Source: Endomicrobium sp.
GTDB lineage: Bacteria; Elusimicrobiota; Endomicrobiia; Endomicrobiales; Endomicrobiaceae
DNA length: 10,579 nt
Reading direction: 5' to 3'
Assembly: GCA_031264425.1 (NCBI GenBank)
Contig: JAISDY010000009.1
Coordinates: 1-10,579 of the forward strand
A program made the position numbers and the translations under genes. Shown in pieces: positions 1 to 6,453 of the stretch. Position 1 is the stretch's first letter; the number at the start of each line of letters is the position of its first letter. The notes beneath the pieces are model-generated. The model worked only from the letters and a program-made list of their open reading frames with translations, ran no database searches and was not told where the DNA came from.

Positions 1-41
1 ATACAAACAAAAAATATATGTTCAGTTGAATTAATAAATAC

Positions 42-1271
42 TTAGTTGCACCTTATAGATTTTATCTCTTTTATTATGTTAGGAATTATTTCATACAAAT
101 CACCTTCCAGAGCGTACGTTGCAGTCTGCATCATAGGACAAGACGCATCTTTGTTTATCGCTATTATAATATCCGAAGAATTCATACCAACAGTGTGCTG
201 TATTTGTCCGGATATTCCACACGCTATGTAAACCTTCGGAGCAACAGTCTTGCCTGTTTGACCTATTTGGTGCGAGTACGGTATCCACTCAGAATCTACA
301 GCTGCTCTTGAAGCACCTACCGCTCCACCGAGAAGTTCAGCCAAATCTTTAAGAAGTTTAAAGCCTTCGGATTTCCCAAGACCTCTTCCTCCAGCTACAA
401 TAATGTCAGCATCGCCGATATTAACATTAGAGCTTTCGTCTTTTATAAAGCCTAAAAATTTTGTCCTGTTTACCAAAGTCGCAACATCAACTTTGCAATC
501 AACAATTTTGCCTTTTCTTCCTTCTTCAAGTTTTGCTTCTTTGAAAACTTTGTGCCTTACTGTACACATCTGAGGACGATGACCCGGTGTTAAAATAGTA
601 GCCATAATATTCCCACCAAATGCGGGTCTCGTCTGTTGAAGATTTCTTGTTTCTAGCTCAATTTCTAAAGACGTACAATCCGCGGTAAGACCCGTATGTA
701 TTCTTGCCGCCACTCTTGAAGCAAAAGAACGCCCTATATTTGTAGCGCCTATCAAAATAATCTCCGGCTTTTCTTTCTTTATAAGCTGAGTTAATATGCT
801 AGCATAAGTGTCATCCTGAAACTCAATGAAAATGAGATCGTCGCAAACGTAAACTTTATCCGCTCCTCTGCTTATCAAATCCTGAGCTTTTGATTTTATG
901 TTGTCGCCGATTAAAACAGCGCTTAAAGTCGTTCCTAATTGTTTGGAAAGTCTTTTCCCTTCATTTAAAAGCTCATACACAACGCCGGCGATTTCGCCGT
1001 GCCTTTGTTCGGCATAAACCCACACGCCTTTATATTCACTTTTATCAACGCCAGCTTGAGGAGCGTCCTTCTTAATCTCTATAGCGTTAAATTTGCAAGT
1101 TTGAAAGCAGGCTCCGCAATAAGTACATTTATTCAAATCTATAACAGCCAGCTTAAACTTCTTTGGGTGTTCAGGTCTTTCAACCATTGAAATAGCGCCA
1201 AAAGGACATGCCCCCATAGACTGTCCGCAGCCGACACATTTATCGTTTAATACTTTTATGCTATTTGCCAT
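42..1271 (-). CDS. etfA: Electron transfer flavoprotein subunit alpha with N-terminal ferredoxin domain
   Basis: EtfA binds FAD and passes electrons between EtfB and an acyl-CoA dehydrogenase in the cytoplasm. The protein is 409 residues, longer than a plain EtfA (about 310-340), because residues 1-65 form a two-motif ferredoxin domain. Motif two is complete (Cys49, 52, 55, 59). Motif one has Cys12, Cys15 and Cys22 followed by Pro, but Ser18 where the third Cys is expected. The EtfA N-terminal domain follows from about residue 82. The C-terminal FAD domain is clear: AGGRGLG at 293-299, ASR at 320-322, QIGQTGKTV at 335-343, CGISG at 351-355 and AINKD at 371-375. The usual Gly before Trp329 is Glu328. 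The start has a GGAGAG Shine-Dalgarno. It is the last gene of the dehydrogenase-etfB-etfA set, 50 bases after etfB. The ferredoxin extension is typical of the CarE-like or bifurcating Etf group; bifurcation itself is inferred. No hairpin terminator is visible in the 41 bases beyond the stop. Confidence 0.96.
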   Translation of the reverse strand: MANSIKVLNDKCVGCGQSMGACPFGAISMVERPEHPKKFKLAVIDLNKCTYCGACFQTCKFNAIEIKKDAPQAGVDKSEYKGVWVYAEQRHGEIAGVVYELLNEGKRLSKQLGTTLSAVLIGDNIKSKAQDLISRGADKVYVCDDLIFIEFQDDTYASILTQLIKKEKPEIILIGATNIGRSFASRVAARIHTGLTADCTSLEIELETRNLQQTRPAFGGNIMATILTPGHRPQMCTVRHKVFKEAKLEEGRKGKIVDCKVDVATLVNRTKFLGFIKDESSNVNIGDADIIVAGGRGLGKSEGFKLLKDLAELLGGAVGASRAAVDSEWIPYSHQIGQTGKTVAPKVYIACGISGQIQHTVGMNSSDIIIAINKDASCPMMQTATYALEGDLYEIIPNIIKEIKSIRCN

Positions 1272-1321
1272 TTATAACTCTCCGTTCTAAGAAAACTTTA
1301 CTCTAAAAAATAAATTCTCTC

Positions 1322-2107
1322 TTATATAAGGCTTAGATCCGACAACCTCTTTACCAAAGCAACGACAACTTTATTAGGTTCGCCGGTAAACTTTTCTCTA
1401 CCCGTTCTTTGCGGAGGAGTAAATATTTTCATAACCTGCGTCGGAGATCCGTTAAGACCCGTCTTTTTGACATCAGCGCCGATTGCCGCAGCGTCTAAAA
1501 CTTTAATAACGGCTTTTTTTGACGCCATTTTGCCTTTCAATGACGCTACTCTTGGGTTATTTATTTCTTTAACTACAGTCAAAAGAACAGGAAGCAAACT
1601 CTCTATCAAATCGTAGCCGTCTTCCATCATTCTCTCAACCTTTACGGTTTTATCATCAACTGATTCTACTTTTTTAACGTAAGCAACGTGTGGAATATCC
1701 AACATTTCCGCAATTCCCGGTCCGACTTGAGCGGTATCCCCATCTGAAGCTTGTTTACCGCAAATAACTATATCAAAATTTCCTAAAAATCTTACAGCTG
1801 TTGATAAAGCGTAAGAAGTAGCCAAAGTGTCAGCTCCGCCAAAAGCTCTATCGCTTAGCAAAACGCCTTCGTCCGCACCTTTTGCTATAGCTTCTCTTAA
1901 AACAGCTTCAGCCTGAGGAGGACCCATAGTAATAACGGTTACTTTTCCTCCGACTCTCTCTTTTATTCTTACGCCTTCTTCTATGGCATATTCGTCAAAA
2001 GGATTTATTATAGATTCCAACCCATCTCTCTTTAATCTACCCGTTTCATGATCAATTTGAACGTTAGTAGTATTAGGCACTTGCTTAACGCAAACGATTA
2101 TATTCAT
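1322..2107 (-). CDS. etfB: Electron transfer flavoprotein subunit beta
   Basis: EtfB pairs with EtfA. In bifurcating members it holds the FAD that accepts a hydride from NADH and splits the two electrons; in ordinary members it binds AMP instead. The protein is 261 residues, the usual length. Visible family marks are the N-terminal strand MNIIVCVKQVP, the stretch NPFDEYAIEEGVRIKE at 35-50, and GKQASDGDTAQVGPG around residues 117-131, which lies in the nucleotide-binding region and is of the type found in anaerobic NADH-using Etfs. A GAGGG Shine-Dalgarno lies 4 bases before the start codon. The gene sits 120 bases after the acyl-CoA dehydrogenase gene, with a large inverted repeat in the gap, and 50 bases before etfA. 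I am sure of the family. The bifurcating role is inferred from the neighbours and the ferredoxin domain of EtfA. Confidence 0.96.
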   Translation of the reverse strand: MNIIVCVKQVPNTTNVQIDHETGRLKRDGLESIINPFDEYAIEEGVRIKERVGGKVTVITMGPPQAEAVLREAIAKGADEGVLLSDRAFGGADTLATSYALSTAVRFLGNFDIVICGKQASDGDTAQVGPGIAEMLDIPHVAYVKKVESVDDKTVKVERMMEDGYDLIESLLPVLLTVVKEINNPRVASLKGKMASKKAVIKVLDAAAIGADVKKTGLNGSPTQVMKIFTPPQRTGREKFTGEPNKVVVALVKRLSDLSLI

Positions 2108-2145
2108 TTTTTCCCTCTTTATATTTCTTAATTCTTAAAAGCGCA

Positions 2146-2192
2146 AAAGTGGAACTACGACAAATAAAACTACTTTGTCTTTATTCCACTTT
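2146..2192 (-). repeat. Long inverted repeat (RNA hairpin) between the acyl-CoA dehydrogenase gene and etfB
   Basis: In the transcript, a perfect 9-base stem (AAAGTGGAA at 2184-2192 with TTCCACTTT at 2146-2154) is followed inward by a 4-by-4 internal loop and a perfect 6-base stem (GACAAA at 2174-2179 with TTTGTC at 2159-2164). The terminal loop is 9 bases. The sequence just after it is T-rich but interrupted (TTGCGCTTTT), so it is not a classic intrinsic terminator, and etfB follows on the same strand. It could be an RNase processing site, an attenuator, a 3'-end stabiliser for the upstream message, or a protein-binding DNA palindrome. The pairing is seen directly; the role is inferred. Confidence 0.7.
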
Positions 2193-2227
2193 ATGATTTA
2201 TTCAAAGATTTATCGATTTATCATTGC

Positions 2228-3397
2228 CTATTTAGCTTTAGCAGCAGATTCCTTTATAAGATTAAGGGCAATTTCATTTTTCTGAATCTGGCTCGTTCCT
2301 TCATAAAGTGTCGTTATTTTTGCATCTCTCATCATTTTTTCAACGGGATATTCTCTTGAATACCCATATCCGCCCAATATTTGCACAGCGTTAGTCGTAA
2401 CCTTCATAGCTACTTCAGAGCAGAAAAGTTTAGCCATTGCAGATTCTTTGCTGGTACGTTTTTCTGTTCCCGCGTCTATCATTCTAGCTGAAGAATAAAG
2501 CAAAGCTCTTGCGGCTTCAACTTCCGTAGCCATATCAGCAAGCATGTGCTGTATCCCCTGAAAAGAGGCTATAGGTTGACCAAACTGCACTCTTTTCCTC
2601 GCATAATCCACAGCTTCGTCCAATGCGCCGGCAGCTATACCCAAAGCCTGAGCGGCTACACCTGGACGAGAATTATCCAATGTCGCCTGAGCTATCATCA
2701 AGCCGTGTCCTTCTTTACCTAAGAGCTGATCTTTATGCACTCTGCAATTGTTAAATATAAGCTCTCTAGTGGAAGAAGCTTTTATACCCATTTTCTTTTC
2801 TTTTTTACCAAATTCAAACCCAGCTGTTCCCTTTTCAACTATAAAGCAAGAAATTCCTCTTGCTCCTCTAGCAGGATTTGTCTTAGCAAAAATTGTATAT
2901 GTTTCAGCATCGCCGCCGTTTGTTATAAAGCACTTCGTTCCATTCAAGACGTAGTAATCGCCATCTTTTACAGCCGTAGTTATCATTCCAGTCGCATCGG
3001 AGCCTGCGTTAGCTTCAGTTAAACCAAAAGCCGCAAGTTTTTTACCCGAAGCAATATCTGGTAAATATTTTTTCTTTTGTTCTTCATTTCCAGCTATAAG
3101 AATAGGAAGAGTCCCAAGCGCTGTGGCGGCAAGAGATAACGCTATCGCTCCGTCAACTTTGCAAAGCTCTTCAACTACAAGAACCAACCCCATTATACCT
3201 TTTCCGAAACCGCCATATTCTTCGGGAATATATACTCCGCATAAGTCAGCCTGGGCAAATTCTTTTACAATCTCCCACGGAAACTCTTCTTTTTCATCAT
3301 AATGTTCTCTAACGGGCTTCATTTTTTCAATCGCAATAGTTTTTGCAGTCTCAACCATCATCTTTTCTTCTTCAGACAACATATAATCCATTACCAT
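2228..3397 (-). CDS. Acyl-CoA dehydrogenase, short-chain/butyryl-CoA type
   Basis: This FAD enzyme interconverts an acyl-CoA and its trans-2-enoyl-CoA, exchanging electrons with Etf. It is 389 residues, normal for the family. The N-terminal helical domain is at about 1-120. The signature LTEANAGSDATG is at 127-138. The beta domain runs to about 235. In the C-terminal helical domain, RKRVQFGQPIASFQ is at 267-280, QILGGYGYSREYPVEKMMRD at 339-358, and YEGTSQIQ at 365-372, with Glu366 in the position of the catalytic base of butyryl- and medium-chain enzymes. A GGGG Shine-Dalgarno 6 bases upstream supports the first Met; Met3 is an alternative. It is followed by etfB and etfA, as in bcd/etfBA and carCDE clusters, though no thiolase, hydratase or CoA ligase is present here, so the substrate (butyryl/crotonyl-CoA or another enoyl-CoA) stays open. 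Large inverted repeats lie on both sides of the gene. Confidence 0.95.
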   Translation of the reverse strand: MVMDYMLSEEEKMMVETAKTIAIEKMKPVREHYDEKEEFPWEIVKEFAQADLCGVYIPEEYGGFGKGIMGLVLVVEELCKVDGAIALSLAATALGTLPILIAGNEEQKKKYLPDIASGKKLAAFGLTEANAGSDATGMITTAVKDGDYYVLNGTKCFITNGGDAETYTIFAKTNPARGARGISCFIVEKGTAGFEFGKKEKKMGIKASSTRELIFNNCRVHKDQLLGKEGHGLMIAQATLDNSRPGVAAQALGIAAGALDEAVDYARKRVQFGQPIASFQGIQHMLADMATEVEAARALLYSSARMIDAGTEKRTSKESAMAKLFCSEVAMKVTTNAVQILGGYGYSREYPVEKMMRDAKITTLYEGTSQIQKNEIALNLIKESAAKAK

Positions 3398-3424
3398 ATA
3401 TAACCCCTCTATTAATTTACTGCG

Positions 3425-3477
3425 AATCTATCGGCGCAAACAATGCTATCATCTGACATTGTTTACGTAGATAGACT
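3425..3477 (-). repeat. Long imperfect inverted repeat (RNA hairpin) at the end of rnc
   Basis: The two arms are 3457-3477 and 3425-3445, 21 positions each, around an 11-base loop. The inner 8 pairs are perfect (AAACAATG with CATTGTTT). An outer block of 5 perfect pairs (CTATC with GATAG) is separated from it by five positions, of which two are Watson-Crick, one is a G-T wobble and two are mismatched. Three more positions outside also pair (two Watson-Crick, one wobble), the last lying inside the rnc stop codon. No T-run follows, so it does not look like an intrinsic terminator. An RNase III processing site or an operator is possible; both are inference. Confidence 0.7.
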
Positions 3478-4150
3478 ACTTTATATTTTTCATGGCTTGT
3501 TCAGCTGCGGATTGTTGGGCTTCCTTTTTAGAACTTCCAATGCCCCTGCCCAAAAGCCTTCTCTTTACATAAACAGCAGCTTCAAATTTCTTGTTATGGT
3601 CAGGTCCGATTTCTTTTATTATCTTATATTCAGGAAGCTCTTTATAAACTGATTGGGCTAGTTCTTGAAGTCGGCTTTTATAGTCGGTTATAATCATTTC
3701 TTTCTGAGCGTCTAAAAGTTTTAAAATAAACTTTTTTGCATTCTCAAAACCGCCGTCTAAATATACCGCTCCAACAACAGCTTCAAACACGTCGCACAAA
3801 AGGCTTTCCCTATTCCTTGCTTCAAATACGTCTTCGCTTTTGCCTAAAAAAATAAAATCGCCCAAATTTATTTCTTTTGCCCAAATACTTAAATTAGATG
3901 CGGAAACAATTTGAGCTTTTAGCTGAGATAACTTTCCCTCGCTTTCGTTCGGATATATTAAATACAAAGTTTCCACTATAACAGCCGATAAAATACTATC
4001 GCCAAGAAACTCCATACGTTCATTATAACTCTTCTTGCCGCCGTGTTCGGCTGCATAAGACTTATGCGTTAGAGCAGTTCTTAAAACTTCAAGATTATTG
4101 AATTTGTATTCAATAATCTCTTGAAGTTTTTCATAGTCTTTACTTAGCAT
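3476..4150 (-). CDS. rnc: Ribonuclease III
   Basis: RNase III cuts double-stranded RNA, maturing rRNA precursors and some mRNAs. The protein has 224 residues, against 226 in E. coli. The catalytic domain (about 1-150) carries the signature NERMEFLGDSIL at 43-54. Acidic residues Glu44, Glu47, Asp51, Glu71, Asp120 and Glu123 match the known metal-binding and catalytic set. A double-stranded-RNA-binding domain follows at about 156-223, ending GSSKKEAQQSAAEQAM. Its start codon lies 11 bases inside the end of fabF, and the bases before it (AATAAAGAAAT) have no strong Shine-Dalgarno, so translation is probably coupled to fabF. rnc next to acpP/fab genes is a common bacterial arrangement. A long hairpin begins in its stop codon, a candidate target for its own product. 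Confidence 0.97.
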   Translation of the reverse strand: MLSKDYEKLQEIIEYKFNNLEVLRTALTHKSYAAEHGGKKSYNERMEFLGDSILSAVIVETLYLIYPNESEGKLSQLKAQIVSASNLSIWAKEINLGDFIFLGKSEDVFEARNRESLLCDVFEAVVGAVYLDGGFENAKKFILKLLDAQKEMIITDYKSRLQELAQSVYKELPEYKIIKEIGPDHNKKFEAAVYVKRRLLGRGIGSSKKEAQQSAAEQAMKNIK

Positions 4151-5381
4151 ATTTCTTTATTACTATTGTAGCATTGTGACCCCCAAATCCTAGCGAATTT
4201 GAAAGAGCACAAGTTATCTGCTGCTTTCTCATTTTGTTTGGCACATAGTCCAAATCGCAATCTGGATCTGGAGTTTCGTAATTTATGGTGGGAGGTATAA
4301 AACCCTCCTGCATACCAAAAATAGTCGCCACAAGCTCAACCCCAGCAGCCCCGCCTAAAAGATGTCCTGTCATAGATTTAGTGGATGAAATAGGTATTTT
4401 GTATGCCTTATCTCCGAAAACCTTTTTTATTGCAAGAGTTTCGGTTTTGTCATTCAATGCGGTGGAAGTTCCGTGCGCATTGATATAATCAATTTCATCT
4501 TTTGACACATCGGCGTCAGCTATGGCTTTCTCCATAGCGAGAATAGCGGCTTTTCCTTCCGGTTCCGGAGCTGTGATGTGGTAAGCATCATTAGAAGCGC
4601 CATAACCCGCAAGTTCTGCGTATATTCTAGCGCCTCTGTTTAAAGCGTGCTCCAGAGTTTCAAGAACAACTATACCCGCTCCTTCGCCCATAACAAAACC
4701 GTCGCGGTTTTTATCAAAAGGGCTAGAGGCTTTTTGAGGATCGTCGTTTCTCTGGGAAAGAGCCTTTATTGAACAAAATCCAGCAAGTCCTAAAGGAACA
4801 ATAGCTCCTTCAGACCCTCCAGAAACTATAATATCGGCGTCTCCGCTACGAAGAAGTCTTAAAGCGTCTCCTATAGCGTGATTTGATGAGGAGCAAGCGC
4901 TAGTAACCGCGTAATTAGGTCCGGTAAAACCATAGTTGATTGCAATCTCACCGGGAAGCATGTTCGTAATTATCATAGGTATAAGGAAAGGGCTTACCCT
5001 TCTGGGACCTTTTGATAAAAGAACCTGCTCTTCTTCCTCAATTACATCTAAACCGCCTATACCCGTGCCTGTTATTACTCCGATTCTTGATAAATCTTCT
5101 TTAGAAAGATCAAGACCTGAATCTTCAACAGCCATTTTCGCAGCCGCAAAACCAAACTGTGTAAACTTAGCCATCTTTTTTATTTTTTTCTTCTCAATAA
5201 ACTGCTCGGGATCAAAGTCTTTTACAATAGCGGCAAACCGTGTGGCGTATGCGCTTGTATCAAAAAACTCTATATTATGGACGCCAGACTTACCTTCTTT
5301 CAAAGCCTTAGTAAACTCAGCGTTACCTATTCCTATTGGCGTAACAACGCCAACGCCGGTTATAACTATTCTCTTTTTCAT
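4140..5381 (-). CDS. fabF: Beta-ketoacyl-ACP synthase II (KAS II)
   Basis: FabF condenses acyl-ACP with malonyl-ACP in the elongation rounds of type II fatty-acid synthesis. It has 413 residues, the normal length. The thiolase-fold Cys-His-His triad is intact: Cys163 in TSACSSSNHAIG, His303 in NAHGTST and His340 in STKSMTGHLLGGAAG, with Lys335 also present. These numbers match E. coli FabF. The gating loop reads SLGFGGHN at 396-403, with Phe399 in the position of the gatekeeper and Leu397 where Phe is more usual. The N-terminus RIVITGVGVVTPIG is typical. The start follows an AAGG element and lies 15 bases after acpP; the last 11 bases overlap rnc. A FabB-type synthase is less likely given the overall length, motif set and the acpP-fabF order. 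Confidence 0.97.
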   Translation of the reverse strand: MKKRIVITGVGVVTPIGIGNAEFTKALKEGKSGVHNIEFFDTSAYATRFAAIVKDFDPEQFIEKKKIKKMAKFTQFGFAAAKMAVEDSGLDLSKEDLSRIGVITGTGIGGLDVIEEEEQVLLSKGPRRVSPFLIPMIITNMLPGEIAINYGFTGPNYAVTSACSSSNHAIGDALRLLRSGDADIIVSGGSEGAIVPLGLAGFCSIKALSQRNDDPQKASSPFDKNRDGFVMGEGAGIVVLETLEHALNRGARIYAELAGYGASNDAYHITAPEPEGKAAILAMEKAIADADVSKDEIDYINAHGTSTALNDKTETLAIKKVFGDKAYKIPISSTKSMTGHLLGGAAGVELVATIFGMQEGFIPPTINYETPDPDCDLDYVPNKMRKQQITCALSNSLGFGGHNATIVIKKYAK

Positions 5382-5396
5382 TTTTTATGCCTTGTG

Positions 5397-5636
5397 TTAT
5401 TTTGTAGCATGCGCCTTAATATATTCAACTGCACTTCCCACGGTTTGAATCTTTTCAGCTTCCTCATCTGGAATTTCAATGCCGAATTCTTCTTCAAAAG
5501 CCATAACAAGCTCTACCGTATCCAAAGAATCTGCTCCCAAATCATTAACAAAAGATGCTCCTGCCACTACTTCAGCGGGATCTACGCCCAACTGCTCAAC
5601 AATAATTTCTTTTACTCTAGCTTCTAAATCTGCCAT
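5397..5636 (-). CDS. acpP: Acyl carrier protein
   Basis: ACP carries the growing acyl chain on a phosphopantetheine arm and serves FabD, FabH, FabG, FabF and PlsX, all encoded around it. It is 79 residues, acidic, with the attachment motif GADSLD and modified Ser37. The second helix following the motif ([20 protein letters not shown]) is typical of the partner-binding face. A strong Shine-Dalgarno 7 bases upstream fixes the start and suits the high expression expected for ACP. It lies 70 bases after fabG, the largest gap inside the fab operon, and 15 bases before fabF. Confidence 0.98.
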   Translation of the reverse strand: MADLEARVKEIIVEQLGVDPAEVVAGASFVNDLGADSLDTVELVMAFEEEFGIEIPDEEAEKIQTVGSAVEYIKAHATK

Positions 5637-5643
5637 TTGTACA

Positions 5644-5650
5644 TCCCCCT
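5644..5650 (-). promoter_or_regulatory. Strong ribosome binding site of acpP
   Basis: AGGGGGA ends 7 bases before the acpP ATG. It is among the strongest Shine-Dalgarno sequences in the window, consistent with ACP being needed in large excess over the enzymes encoded by the same operon. The higher expression is inferred. Confidence 0.75.
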
Positions 5651-5688
5651 TTGTTATCTTTAATTATTTATTTTCAACAACCATTTAA

Positions 5689-5701
5689 TACGCAAAGCGT
5701 A
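5689..5701 (-). repeat. Small hairpin in the fabG-acpP gap
   Basis: TACGC and GCGTA form a 5-base stem around three bases, five bases beyond the fabG stop codon. No T-run follows, so it is not a terminator. It might help end or process the upstream message before acpP, but it is short enough to be chance. Confidence 0.25.
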
Positions 5702-5706
5702 CCAAA

Positions 5707-6453
5707 TTACATATACATTCCGCCATTAACTGACATAACGTGTCCCGTTATATAAGACGAATCGTCGCTTGCGAAAAACAGCGCAGACTTAGCTATGTCC
5801 TCAGCTTCTCCAAGTCTTGCCAACGGTATATTTACAGCTAATGCGTCTTTTTGCTCTTGAGTTAACTTGTCAGTCATAGCTGTACGTATAAACCCGGGAG
5901 CAATGGCGTTCACTAAAATGTTTCTTGAAGCAAACTCTCTGGCGCAAGTTTTCGTCATAGCTATAACCCCGCCTTTTGAAGCGGAATAATTTACCTGTCC
6001 GGCATTGCCCATCTGTCCAACAACAGAGGCTATGTTTATTATTCTTCCCTGCCTTGCTTTAAGCATGGGTTTACTTACGGCTTTTATACAATTAAATACT
6101 CCTTTCAAATTAACTGCTATAACCGCATCCCACTCGGCTTCACTCATTCTCAAGACGAGGTTATCCTTAGTTATGCCTGCATTATTGACTAGTATATCTA
6201 TTTTGGAAAATTTGTCAAGAGCGGATTTTGCCAACGATTCACAATCTTCCAACTTGGCTACGTTTGCCGCCACAGCCGCAGTTTCAACGCCATACTTTGA
6301 TTTTATTTCATCCGCAGTTTTTTGAGCCTGCTCCGCATTTATATCAGAAATTACAACCACCTGCGCTCCCTCAGACGCAAAAAGCTCAGCCACTGCCCTT
6401 CCTATTCCTTGAGCGGAACCTGTGATAACCGCTGTCTTTCCTTGAAGTCTCAT
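5707..6453 (-). CDS. fabG: 3-oxoacyl-ACP reductase
   Basis: FabG uses NADPH to reduce 3-oxoacyl-ACP to 3-hydroxyacyl-ACP in the fatty-acid elongation cycle. It is a 248-residue short-chain dehydrogenase. The nucleotide-binding glycine motif TGSAQGIG is at 11-18, NNAG at 90-93, and the catalytic set is Asn115, Ser143, Tyr156 and Lys160 (YSASK). The sequence NAIAPGFIRTAMT at 182-194 and the C-terminus VNGGMYM are typical of FabG rather than of other family members. The start codon overlaps the fabD stop by 4 bases (ATGA), implying translational coupling, and has its own GGGGGA site 9 bases upstream. Its position between fabD and acpP supports the assignment. Confidence 0.97.
   Translation of the reverse strand: MRLQGKTAVITGSAQGIGRAVAELFASEGAQVVVISDINAEQAQKTADEIKSKYGVETAAVAANVAKLEDCESLAKSALDKFSKIDILVNNAGITKDNLVLRMSEAEWDAVIAVNLKGVFNCIKAVSKPMLKARQGRIINIASVVGQMGNAGQVNYSASKGGVIAMTKTCAREFASRNILVNAIAPGFIRTAMTDKLTQEQKDALAVNIPLARLGEAEDIAKSALFFASDDSSYITGHVMSVNGGMYM

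Noticed and set aside
1..41. T-rich stretch downstream of etfA (minus strand) that might be a terminator
   Set aside because: ATTTTTT is present, but the bases before it offer only a four-base pairing around two bases, too small for a hairpin. The window ends before more can be seen.
2118..2146. Promoter-like pair TTGCGC, 17 bases, TATAAA before etfB
   Set aside because: The -10 would abut the etfB Shine-Dalgarno, so the transcript would start after the ribosome site; the -35 also matches consensus only in TTG.
3398..3444. Possible promoter for the acyl-CoA dehydrogenase gene (TTGTTT, 18 bases, TAAATT)
   Set aside because: Both elements are weak and the region is dominated by the inverted repeat; AT-rich sequence gives such matches by chance.
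4936..5448. Plus-strand open frame of 170 codons opposite fabF
   Set aside because: It is antisense to the well-supported fabF and acpP starts, matches no family I recognise, and has the odd composition of a shadow frame. The same holds for the other plus-strand frames, including the 190-codon one at 6322-6894 opposite fabD and fabG.
5637..5706. FapR-type lipid regulator operator in the fab operon
   Set aside because: No copy of the FapR consensus palindrome was seen in this or other gaps of the operon.
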